From Clarkia xantiana subsp. parviflora (Eukaryota; Streptophyta; Magnoliopsida; Myrtales; Onagraceae), in NCBI GenBank assembly GCA_036873135.1, contig JAPTYO010000005.1, forward strand, positions 4,008,166 to 4,072,165: a DNA stretch of 64,000 bases, read 5' to 3'. Shown here piece after piece: positions 47,051-57,329 of this stretch. The notes below the pieces were generated by a model. The model had not been told where the DNA came from. It did not search any database and saw only the letters and a list, made by a program, of their open reading frames with translations. A program made the position numbers and the translations under genes. The first letter of the stretch is position 1. The number at the start of each line of letters is the position of its first letter.

Positions 47051-47637
47051 CAGGGAGTAATCACTACGGAAACTTAAACATGGTATGTGCTAGTGATATC
47101 AATTACGCAGCGGAAAGTTTACACATACCTCAAGAGTAACCGTAGTCCAAGATCCTTGCTCGATGGAGTTCGCGATCCTCCGGTCGGGACCCGTAGAGAT
47201 TCTTGTTAGAGAAGCCCTACGTGGTGCAGCTCCACAGCAAAGCCTCTGATCGATTCTTGGCACGGGGACAGATTTCTGGAGAGTTTGCTCGAAAGCAATT
47301 TGTCACACCCTTGGTGGAATATGTGGTTCGGCCGAACCTTTAGCGTGAGAGGAGGGTTTTTCTCTCTAAAACTCTATTGTGAGGGAATTATGATTAACCC
47401 TAAAAATCCCCTAACACCACTTATTTATAGGAGGAGTAAAGTGGACAAAAGTCCACTTTACCCCCCTCACTTATTTCTGTCGGCCTATGTATTAGGGGAG
47501 GCCCAATTTTGGGCCTCCCATGTCAATTGGGATTTGGGTCTATCCCAATATCCCTAATGTGACATTTACCCAAGTTCATTAGGTAAACTATACATATTAT
47601 GGGCTACCAATTACGACGCCCATCACCACATGCTTAC
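47051..47637 (-). mobile_element. Copia 5' LTR, truncated at its outer end
   Basis: Read on the minus strand, the LTR starts at about 47637 inside the GTAAGCATGTGG stretch (the first 70 bp known from the other LTR are missing) and runs to about 47051, followed by a PBS-like TGGTATTAGATC. It shares with 40006-40284 the GGGCCTCCC, GTCACATTAGGG and AAAGTGGAC hairpin sequences. It also contains TTCGGCCGAACC, as does the solo LTR at 22.7 kb. Confidence 0.78.
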
Positions 47638-47640
47638 ACA

Positions 47641-48420
47641 GACAAGGCGACCCCCCTCCAGCAAGGAAAAATCCAGTGGGCCATCAGATAAACGACTATT
47701 GTCGATACCACCGTACCAGAGGTCATGATATGGATGATTGTACCCTATTGAAAAAAAAGATATTGTAGAAAAGCATCTCAAGACCCAGAGAAAACGAAGT
47801 TGAAGTCCTCAGAAACACTCCCGTTCACCCCCGCACAATAACCCTATCCACATCCAAAGAGTAACTCTCAATGTTATTGCGAGAGGATTTGCGTCCAGAG
47901 GCGAGACCAGTTCAGCCCGTGAAGTATATGCTTCTAAAATTTCCACTACAACCATAATGGGAAAAAGACCTCGAGATCCCGACCAAGAGATTATAAGCTT
48001 CACAATAGACGATCTCATGATAGTCGCTCAGCCTCATGAAAACACCCTGTTAATCACCGCCACTGTGTCAGAATACGAAATCAAACAAATTCTCATCGAC
48101 AGCGGAAACTTGACAGATATTATTTTTTATAAAAACTTTCTAAAGTTAGGATTCACCGATAAATACTTGAAAATAGTTGATTTTTCCCTGATAGGCTTTG
48201 CAAGAAGAGCTAATTACCCTATGGGTGCTATCCGGTTACCAGTAATGCTAGGAAAAGAAAACAAGACCTTAAAATTTGACATACTTTTTATAGTCATGGA
48301 CGCCGCTTCCGCCTACAACGCCATCATCAGAAGGACTACCCTCAACCCCCACCATTTTATCCCATCAAAGACTCATCAAGTTATGAATTTTCAATACTAT
48401 ATGGGATATGGGAGGTAAGG
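47641..48420 (+). pseudogene. Tat-lineage gag end and retropepsin-like protease
   Basis: At 47694-47755 the + strand reads a C-R-Y-H-R-T-x-G-H-D-x-x-D-C motif, the zinc-knuckle remnant at the end of Tat gag. From 47957 to 48418 a 153-codon frame encodes the protease: the active-site triad appears as LIDSGN (normally DSGS/DTGA), followed by ADIIFY-like, LKLGFTD, and SAYNAIIRRTTLN and the end MNFQYYMGYGR. The D-S-G is present, but a stop follows at 48418 and the frame shifts relative to gag. It could be the continuation of the Tat element whose LTR is at 39254. Confidence 0.8.
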
Positions 48421-48653
48421 GGAGATCAGACCATGTCATGACGCTGCTACTTGACGTCGATGGAACGAGACAATCAAAGAGAAGTTGTAGAAACAATGCC
48501 TAATTAAATATCTTTATATTTCTCATAAGGCTAATGTCTTAAGCTTTTCTTTTGATGTAATACTAAGGAATGATGAATAAATATAGCCCCCCGAGGGCTT
48601 TTTCATATAAATATCTGGGTTTAATGTCGTTTACAAGCATTGCCAATTGAAGA

Positions 48654-48830
48654 TCTACAAAATCGATTATCGACACAATGTGCCCAGGATGGCTATAATG
48701 CCTAGGTTCGTCGACAACTCGATAGAAGATCAGCGTCTACAGAATTGATTGTAGACACAATGGGCCCAAGATGGCTATAATGCCTAGGTTCGTCGACAAT
48801 TCGATAGAAGATAGACGTCTACAAAATCGA
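48654..48830 (+). repeat. Tandem 82-bp repeats
   Basis: Units begin TCTACA at 48654, 48736 and 48818 (two full copies plus a partial). Each contains ATGGCTATAATGCCTAGGTT and GTCGACAA. Such tandem blocks are common in the untranslated parts of Tat elements. Confidence 0.9.
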
Positions 48831-48853
48831 GAGACCTAAAGAGCACTAACATT

Positions 48854-48895
48854 TAATTGTCTCCGAAGACATTTAGTCCAATTCGAAGCTCAACA
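48854..48895. repeat. Scrambled short-module region F
   Basis: The 31-bp module CTCCGAAGACATTTAGTCCA... matches 33211-33241 and is the inverse of 33085-33115; flanking TAATTGT and AACA are also shared. Confidence 0.8.
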
Positions 48896-49026
48896 GGGTC
48901 CCTTAAACGTTTCATTTAAAAAGCTAGTGCCATCATATGTAAAGGCAACATCACGAGGTAAGACATAGGGAAACATGCTCTGGATAACAATGTTCGCATC
49001 ATTGGTTTAAACATTAATCTATAATG

Positions 49027-49545
49027 TTGCTTCATTTAAAAATAAGGGTTAATTACTAATAAATTGTTTGAAGTTTATCCATGTTGAAATTTGGTGTCTG
49101 AAGTTTAAATTTAGTTTCCCTGGTTTTATTTTGGTTGGAATTTGGTGTTTCGGTGTGATTACTTTAGACCAATCCCAAATGTCAAATTCGAGCTCCCATA
49201 CACGCTCCCTTCTCGTCACCTTGCCGGGACTGTCACCTAAGAAGTCAGCCTCATCCACGCAAGTAAATTTCGCTCCGTTGTCGCTGGAAATCGCTCTTCA
49301 CCACTCTCCTGTAAACATTTTTTTTTGGGTGTTCAACTTTAGAGTGAAATTTAGCGATTTTGTGAAAAGTAAAGAGTAATGAGTGGGTGAGTGAGTTAAT
49401 CAAAATGATTGAATGAGAGAAAAAGACGCGTAGGACACTAAATTTCAACAAAAATGAAACCTAGGACTGTCCATTTTTACATTTCAAATTTCTGACACCA
49501 ACTTTCAATATAGGGCAAACTCCAGACAGTTTATTAGTAATTGAC
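49027..49545. mobile_element. Long-TIR MITE, family 'GTGTCTGAAGTTT', copy 2
   Basis: The left end GGGTTAATTACTAATAAATTGT and the right end CAGTTTATTAGTAATTGAC are inverted copies, with further similarity inward. The interior shares many blocks with 15618-16133 and 52303-52851. It is non-coding. Confidence 0.75.
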
Positions 49546-50300
49546 ACATATACATAAAATCAGAGTTGATCTATTGCATGTTTAATTGCAAGGCCGACCC
49601 AAGAAAGACCGGGGCCTAAAACCGTAATTAAATTCGAGGCCTTCACATTTTTTTATGAAATATTTAAATTGACTATTTATAGTAATTTCTTATTTAAAAT
49701 TTATTTTGTTAGCTTTTAAAGAAGCAATTTCGCTAATTAAATGTTTATACTCAATTTTTTTCTAAAGTTTTTTTTTTCCTTTGACATTCTAATTTCATTT
49801 TTTGAAAGAAAGTATAATGTATATATTATTTTGCTTACATTGACTATAATAGGTCTTATGCCTTATAGTTGGCTCAATAAATGATGACTTAATTACTTAA
49901 ATCGACTATAATTAAGTCAATTTTATTGCTGGCCAACAAATAATGGAAATTGACTTTATTTTTTTGCTGAAATGGACATTTTTTTGTTATGGGCTGAAGT
50001 GGACTTAACTATATAACAGATAAATTATTACTTAGGCCTAGTCCACCACATAGGATGTAGACCAAACCAATAAAATCATGCCAATTCATTAATTGTATGA
50101 TATACATAAATATCACAATGTAGAAGATAATATATGGTTCAATCAATTTTCTCTCTCAACATTAATTTGCAAAAAAAAAATAATTACCACATGAATTATT
50201 TTTATTTATTATTAATAAGTATACATAATAGGTATATAATAAAATATTACATTCTATAATTAATAATAAATAAAAATAAGTTTTCGTATACGATATATAA

Positions 50301-50448
50301 TACAATTGTTATTAGTTTTTTTTTTTTTTTTTCTAAAACCCTATTGAATGTGGTGAACCCTAGAGGGCAATAGACACTCGCCCTCTAGGGTTCACAACGT
50401 TCAATAGGTTTTTAGAAGAAAAAAAATACAAAACTATTAACAATTGTA
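50301..50448. repeat. Long fold-back hairpin
   Basis: TACAATTGTT (50301) and AACAATTGTA (50439-50448) bound a palindrome in which CCCTATTGAA...GAACCCTAGAGGGC pairs with GCCCTCTAGGGTTC...TTCAATAGG around a short loop at about 50370-50380. AT-rich arms may extend it to about 50225-50480. It is probably a MITE. Confidence 0.8.
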
Positions 50449-50812
50449 TATAGAAAAATTATTTTTATTTATTTTTATTTTTTCAAAAAGAACCCCTATT
50501 TTGCATAATAATTATTTGATAATTAATGTTCAGAGAGAGAAGAGTTAATAAAACTATATTGGTATTCTATGCATTGTATTATTTTTATCTAACATATAAT
50601 TAATGAGTTGTCACTATTTTATTGGTCGGGTCCATATCCTATGTGGCAGACCCTATTTAATTGTAAGGTCCGCTTAAACAATGAGCATTCTAACACAATT
50701 ATTGCTCTAATTAGTGAATCACATAGTCACATTCCTTTGTTGAACTTGAATATATATATATGTATTTCCATGCATGCTGGCCCCTTCTTCATCATTCTCT
50801 TCTCCATGCCTT

Positions 50813-50832
50813 CTATATATATATATACATCC
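50813..50832 (+). promoter_or_regulatory. Probable TATA region of the RhoGDI gene
   Basis: CTATATATATATATACATCC about 90-100 bp upstream of the first ATG, with a CT-rich stretch (TCCCTCACTCTCTC) just after it, fits a plant core promoter. Confidence 0.5.
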
Positions 50833-50920
50833 CTCACTCTCTCTATTTTAAAGTCTCAGGAAAACCACCATTATTACAAATAGTAGATTGTAGCTACTGT
50901 GTTGAAAGAAGCTTCTTAAG

Positions 50921-53900
50921 ATGTATGCAGGTGCAGAAACAATGGCAGCACCCAAAGATGTGCTGCATTTCAGAAGCAATAAGGTTGAAAATGAAGAAGA
51001 TTCCAACATCTCTGAGAAGAAGAAGAAGAGCAGCAACAGATCTGCAGTTATGAAAGAGTTGGATGTTGGAGAAAAGTTCTCTCTCAAGGACCAAATGGAC
51101 AAAGACAAAGTACATATGCTTTTCATTTTTATTTATAATTTCTCTTCTTCATTTAATTAAACCAATACTTCAAAGTTCAAAATATTTCTACAAAAATCAG
51201 CCATTTGTGAAGAAGATTGAAAACAAATTACTCTTAGTTTTGATAATTTCAGTTATGGGTTTTATTAAGTTTTAAGGTTAAAATCCTATAAACTGTCTTA
51301 ATTTCGCCATATGTGAGATTTTTGTGTCTGAAGTTTAAATTGTTGATATTGACTGTTTTAAGTTTTGACTTTGTTGAAATTTGGTTTTCTGTCCATTTTT
51401 GCTATTAAATTTGACAGAATTGTGTGAAAGGTTTAAATTTCTCCGATACTATTATGTTTACTCCGGGCCTCCGGCTACCACCAACTCCGGCCGGCAACAA
51501 CCCTACTCCGACCGACCACCACCCAACTAGGGGCAAATTATTTCACCGGCACAACCTACCTATGCACCAGCACCACAAATGATAGCAGAGACGACAGCAG
51601 GGGCGTATATTTATTTTTTATTGAGTCATGTGACTCATGACCAAATTCTGTCAATTTTAACAATAAATTTGGACGGAAACATCAAATTTCAACAAAGTTA
51701 AAACTTCAGACAATCAACATCAACAATTTAAACTTCAAACACAAAAATCTCACATATGGCAAACTTCAGACAGTTTATAAGTTTTTTACCCCTAAGTTTT
51801 TAATGAAAAATTCTTATAAATTAATACTACAATTTGAAAAACTCTTGGCTAGCATTTCGGTAAGAATTGTCGTAATAATTAATTTTGAATATTCTATTAT
51901 TAAGTTTTATGATGTTATGGTGAGCTAGCTAGCCTTCATAACTGTGTAATGTCTTTAAGTTTTAATTCTCGTGTTTTCCAAGCATTAAGCACATGGTACC
52001 TGGTACGTAGTACGCAAGAGGGAACATGCTAACTCACTCTAACACCTTAATTAATAAATTTTAATATTTCCAAATAAATAGATTTCTATTAAATAATTAA
52101 TTAAATAATTATTGTGGTGTACATTGCGTAATTGGTGTGATTTTATTTATTAGGGTGATGAAGCGCAGAAAGGATGGAAGCGGCTAATACTAGGAAGAAG
52201 CATTATGAATGGTTCTGCAGCTTCAACTTTTACGGGTAATTTTTGCTTAATTAATGTTCTTTGGACAAATTAATATAATTAGCCGTTGCTAATATATGTT
52301 TAGGGTTAAGTACCTATAAACAGTCCAAATTTTGCCCAATGTTTAAATTTGATATCTGAAGTTTGAAATGTTTTTTTTTTTTTTTTTATTAATATAGTTT
52401 GAAATGTTAAAATGGAGAGTCTTGTGTTTCATTTTTGTTAAAATTTGGTGTCTGTATGATTACTTTAGCTAATACCGCCGAAACCGACTGTCAAATTAGA
52501 GCCCCACGCCACTCTCTTCTCGCCACCTTGTCAGGACTGTCACTTAAGAAGCTGATCACATCAGCGCAAGTAAATCCCGCTCCATCGCTGGAAATCACTC
52601 CACACCACTCTGCTGAAAACATTTTCTTTTGGATAATCAAGTTTTGGGGGAAAATTTGACGATTTTGTAAAAAGTAAACAATGATAAATTATAATTAAGT
52701 GGGTGAGTGGAATAATTGAATAGAGAGAAAAAGACGTGCGAAGATACTAAATTTCAACAAAAATAAAACCTAAAATTATCAATTTTAATATTTCAAACGA
52801 CGCCAAATTTTAACATTGGTCAACCATTGAATTATTTATAGTTCTTAATCCATATGTTATTATTATTCATAATAAAATTGTATTGTAGATAGGAAAGAAT
52901 CAGAAGTGCAGGTACTAAGCGTGGCGATCCAGTGTCCTGGGTCAGGGAGGCCGGATCTAGTGTTGCCGATTCCACTACTCGTATCCAATGCCATCTCTAA
53001 ACGAACGTTGTTTGTTCTCAAGGAAGGTTGCCGATGTCGTACCAGGTTCTCTTTCACCGTCGCCGACAATGCTGTTTCCGGCCTTCGTTACACCTATGCT
53101 GTCTGGAAGTCCGGAGTTCGAGGTTAGATCGTAATATTTAGTTCGTTATTGTTTTTTTTTTTTTTCCTGCAGGGTGGTCCTAGGGCCCTCATCAGGAGGG
53201 CAGCATCCGTAGCATGCTTGCTCCACACCTAGACTAATCCCCACTCGCACCGGGTCAGCCCGTAAGAGCATCCACAGTGGTATTACGTAAAGATTACATA
53301 AACGTGGGTCTTACATGTTTATTTAAGTAAAGCAATAAAAACTACCAGTGGTTTTACATAGCATTCCTTAAAGATGAGATCCACACGTAAATTTATGTTT
53401 TTACATAAAGCATTCCTTAAATATAAGTAATGCACTATGTATTACGTAACCAATTTTTTATTATAAATTAATTCATTTTATAATTAGTGCTAATATTTTA
53501 TTGGTGGTTGTTGGAAAATTTAATAATAAAATATATTTAAGGAATATGTTTAAGTAATACGATTGCAGATAAAATATTTTTTACGTGTGTCTTAAATTTA
53601 CGTATTACTTAAAGTGTACATAAATGTCTATGTGGCAACTTTAAAGAATACAATTTATGTAAAATCATTGTGGATGCTCTAAGGGATAAAGTGCTGGATG
53701 TGAACAATTTTCCATTCCCATGGTCACTAGCGGGGATTGAACCCCTGACATTTGGTTAAGGGATGAGGCGCTGAACCACTACACCATTGTTACATGATTT
53801 AGTTCATTATTGTTAATAATAAGACGTGCGTATTAACCAACACTCTCATTAAGTCTGAACTTATGAGTAACGCATTTATCACACTCTTATACTATATCAA

Positions 53901-55287
53901 CATTCTCCCGACCACCTCGTTTTTTTTACCTCATTCGGGTCGAGTTTTTAGCCCAACCACATCGGCTGACTTCAATTGGATCTAAACATAATGAGTTTCA
54001 AACTCTATTAAAGAGGTAAAAAAATTTTGTACATTTTAAAACGACGTCACCATGAATCGAATATGTACGCTCTTATACCATGTTAATAAAGATGTACACC
54101 TTAACCAAGTGTTTTCATAAGTCCGAGCGCATACTCTTATACTATATATCAACAATTATGTTTTAAAATCTTTAAACCTATGAAGAAAACATAATGAAGA
54201 TGATGAAGGATATATACACCAATATTATTATTGAAATATTATCTCCATTTCCTATGAGTTTATGGATTTTCTTCATCATCATGCTATGGTGTTCACCTTG
54301 TTTTTCATTTTCTTTTTTGGGTTAACAACCAAATTGTTACCTTAACTTTGACTTAATTATAAAACGTTATCCGAAATTTTAATTTTTAATTTTTTAAATT
54401 AGTTATTCGAACTTTCAATTTCTAAACAAATTGCTATCTATATTTCAGTTTCAGTCAAGTCGGAAAAAAAAAAAAATAAACATGTTCTGATCACATGGGG
54501 TTTTTTCTATATTGGGTACACACGAAGAGACCCCACGTAGTCGGAACATGCTCATTTTCTGTACAATTTGATGGAAATCGAAATAGATGTAGTAATTTGC
54601 ATGGTAAAAAATTTAAATAGTCAATTTTTTTTTTAAAAAAAAATCAAAGTTCAATTAACGATTTGTAATTAGATGAAAGTTTAAGTAGCCATTTGGATAC
54701 TAACCCTTAAACAAATTGAAGAACACGGTAAATAAATATAATCAAAATAATATAGTTTTACCAACTAGTCACTTTTATTTTTACTTATATATATAGCATT
54801 GCCACACATCAATATTAACGTAGAAAAAAGAATTTATATTGTACAAACATCAAACTGGTGGAAATATAAATACCAAGGCAAGGAAAATGTTAACTGTATA
54901 TTATTTTAAATTAATATACAGTTAACATTTTGAAAACATTTAATTAAAAAACTTTAATTTATAATGGACAGTGGGGAATACAAAGACATTGATAGGAACA
55001 TTTAGTCCAAGGCAAGGATCCTATTCTCATGAATTGTCTGAAGACACCATCCCAACGGGCATATTTGTAAGAGGCACTTACTTTGTTAAAACTAAGGTAA
55101 TTAATTAATTAATTAATCAATACTTATTTATTTACATTCAGCTAATTAAATCTAGTTAAATTATTGTTGTCTAATTTAATTCCTTCTATCTTTTTTTTTT
55201 TTATGATATATATAGTTTATTGACGATGCCGGGAAGTGCTACTTGGAGTTCTGCTACTACTTTGAGATTCGAAAGAACTGGCCGTAA
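50921..55287 (+). CDS. GDI1: Rho GDP-dissociation inhibitor (RhoGDI)
   Basis: Five exons (50921-51109, 52154-52235, 52889-53122, 54972-55096, 55216-55287) join in phase to give 233 residues. RhoGDIs keep ROP/RAC GTPases in the GDP-bound state and extract them from membranes by hiding the prenyl group; in plants this controls polar growth such as root hair tips. Evidence is the immunoglobulin-like C-terminal domain: SGRPDLVLPIPL (about residues 105-117), VSGLRYTYAVWKSGV, GTFSPR, GIFVRGTYFVKTKFIDD and the end LEFCYYFEIRKNWP, plus the flexible acidic/lysine-rich N-terminus and the QMDKDK helix. The family is usually about 220-250 residues. The first ATG (50921) is used; ATG at 50942 is possible. 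Introns 1-3 carry MITEs and a SINE. It corresponds to SCN1-type genes. Confidence 0.93.
51276..51793. mobile_element. Long-TIR Mutator-like MITE in RhoGDI intron 1
   Basis: Terminal inverted repeats of about 100 bp (GGTTAAAATCCTATAAACTG against CAGTTTATAAGTTTTTTACC) surround a GC-richer core. The flanking 9-mers AAGTTTTAA (51267-51275) and AAGTTTTTA (51794-51802) differ by one base, as expected for an old Mutator-like target duplication. It is non-coding. Confidence 0.78.
52303..52851. mobile_element. Long-TIR MITE, copy 3, in RhoGDI intron 2
   Basis: GGGTTAAGTACCTATAAACAGTCC at the left and ATTTATAGTTCTTAATCC at the right are inverted. The interior (GATTACTTTAGC, TGTCAGGACTGTCACTTAAGAAG, CGATTTTGTAAAAAGTAAA) matches the copies at 15618 and 49027. 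The poly-T stretch at 52371-52388 is an extra insertion. It is non-coding. Confidence 0.75.
53155..53790 (-). mobile_element. tRNA-derived SINE (Au-like) split by a MITE
   Basis: The minus strand reads GGTGTAGTGGTTCAGCGCC (A box) and GGGGTTCAATCCCCGC (B box) near 53786-53727, then CAGCACTTTATCCC, is interrupted by the Tourist MITE, and resumes with GGGCTGACCCGGTGCGAGTGG and a terminal poly-A (poly-T at 53146-53165). It lies in intron 3 of RhoGDI, in antisense. Confidence 0.8.
53266..53679. mobile_element. Tourist-like MITE, copy 2, inside the SINE
   Basis: The 414-bp element with ends GAGCATCCACAGTGG / TTGTGGATGCTC has TAA duplications on both sides (53263-53265 and 53680-53682). It is the inverse of the element at 26615-27031. 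Confidence 0.9.
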
Positions 55288-56510
55288 CGTACGCTACTGT
55301 CTAATTAATTGCCAATTGTAATAAGTGTAAAGTTTACGTTGTTTCAAATTAATAATGTTCTTCTCAAAGGAGAACATGCATGCATTCATGTAATTTGAAC
55401 TTTGTAATTGCATTCATAGTTTGTGCAACTCATTTGACTTTTTTTTCTTTCTTAAAACGTGTTTCAAAAAACAAAACAGTGGGAAATAATGGATTGTGGG
55501 GGTCGGATGATTCCACTCTTTGTTACTGTTTTTGTCGCTCCTGCTTTGTACATCATCATGTTATAGAGAACTATACCATTCTAAATAATCAAATTAAAAA
55601 AAAAAAAAAAAAACTAATATTACTATAATTATGTTAGAAAAATTGGGTCACTTTAACTAAATTTTATTTGAGTTAGTTTATGGGCTAAATTTGTTTTACT
55701 CAAGTCTAATTTTACTCTGTCCCAATTTTAGTGAATGAAATTTGTGAAGTTTTTTTGTCTCATATCAACCACTTCACACTTCTCATTCCCACTCACCTTC
55801 TATATATACTAGTCTATTCTTCTCCTCCAATACACAATGAGAATTGAAATCTCTTCCTTCTTGGTTAAGAATTCAATTTTTCGAAACCCATAATCTTGGG
55901 ATCCAATTATATTTTATCATCTTATGTTCTTCGTATTGACGAATTGCAGAGTTCTTCCTAGGTTGAATTCGATTTATGTCGTGTTCGGTCTTTCTAGTTA
56001 TTTTGTTTATAGCCGTTGTCGTCGGCTTTCCTGTTCTTTGTTTGAGTTTAGGTATTGTGAGTTCAGTTCGGTTGAATGTGTTGCATGCATAACACGATTC
56101 AATAACACTGTTGAATCCTGAGAGATGATCGCCCCTTGTACAAACCCTTTTGCATAACCCGGGGGTGGGGAGGGGCGAAATTGCTCTAAGGAGATCGTGA
56201 TCCGCACGGGCCTCAGTATAAAAAAATACGTATTCGTTTTGTGTCGATTTTACGTATAATTTCGGTGTTAATATCTTGCATGTGAATAGGTATCATTACT
56301 TGTAAGTACTCGGATTTAGTATATTGCATTTTGTTCATCAGACTTCGTAAATTTGCATATTTACCCTTAATATTTCCAACATATTATGCTTCTTAGGTCC
56401 ATCTCGCAGCCCCGCTACGTAATGTTTGGACTCTTTTGTTTACGATTTGATATTTTTTTTTCCGACCAGACCTAGTGAGCAACTAGCACATGCACTTACC
56501 CGTCAAACGT
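55288..56510. other. Intergenic sequence, possible old LTR
   Basis: No protein gene is supported. The stretch 55640-56400 has a TATA-like CTATATATACTAG (about 55799), CT-rich DNA and a GC-richer part (CCCGGGGGTGGGGAGGGGCG, about 56158) in the style of a solo LTR, but no matching ends or duplication could be identified. Confidence 0.3.
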
Positions 56511-56619
56511 AGCTCAACCAGTAGCCTAATATAGTTAAAAGGCCAGCCCATTAAGCCTAGTTCTACTGGCCTCGTCATATACCTGACGGATTATATGAAC
56601 CGTGCAGAATATGATATTT

Positions 56620-56745
56620 TAATCAGGTCATCGTGATGTGATACTTCTGAAGAGTTTCGAACTCAGAATTTCAAAACTAAATCACATGAGAGTAAAAGAT
56701 TTTAATCATTAGACCACCGCTGCTAGTGGTACCATTATTATGTTT
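56620..56745 (-). mobile_element. tRNA-derived SINE fragment, second type
   Basis: On the minus strand GGTGGTCTAATGATTAAAATC resembles a tRNA A-box region and GAGTTCGAAACTC a B box. It differs from the Au-like SINEs above. No clear ends are seen. Confidence 0.5.
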
Positions 56746-57329
56746 TAGTAATCATTTATTGACAATCAGGGGTGTTTTGATGGATGTAATGTGTGATTTA
56801 TTCTTACATTGCGTCACACATTAAATCTATATTACGTTGTTTGACTTGTTAAACAGAGTAATGTGCATTGTAATATAATGTCTATTGAATATGATATTAT
56901 ATCCAAACTTTATTCATTGTAACGTGAAATTATATTAAAAAAAACGGATGTAATATGAAAACGTTACATTATGTGTAGCTCACATTATAATCTCATATTG
57001 TAAGTAATTTCGTTTTTGAAATGACCCCTCAATGCTGCGCGTGAGATGGAGAAAACAAAAATTGCTGCGCATGAAGTTCCTCAACTTTTCCTAGGAAATT
57101 CAGCCTCGAGTTCAGGCCGGGCTCCGAAAACCAAAGCCCGGAAAATTCGGGCTCAAATGGAAAATTTGACGCCAACGGCCGAGGGATTCTCAGTGACGAC
57201 GAGTCCTCCTGTTCTTTTGAGTTCTGAGTTTCCCCTCGCATAATCAATTACCGGAGCGGCTCTTCTTCGTCGATTGCCATTGCAGGTGAAAACTTTCACC
57301 CGACCCCCATATTTTATTGCAGCCAATCG

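Noticed and set aside
48654..48830. CRISPR-like array
   Set aside because: Only two full 82-bp units, without short repeat/spacer structure, in a plant nuclear region; it is a simple tandem repeat.
53727..53790. Genuine tRNA gene on the minus strand
   Set aside because: A- and B-box-like motifs are present, but spacing and arms do not form a cloverleaf, and similar blocks at 31.5 and 60.6 kb mark it as a SINE.
57046..57243. Short frame upstream of PUR3
   Set aside because: 65 codons with no domain; it lies in the probable promoter/5' UTR and is not needed to explain the gene.
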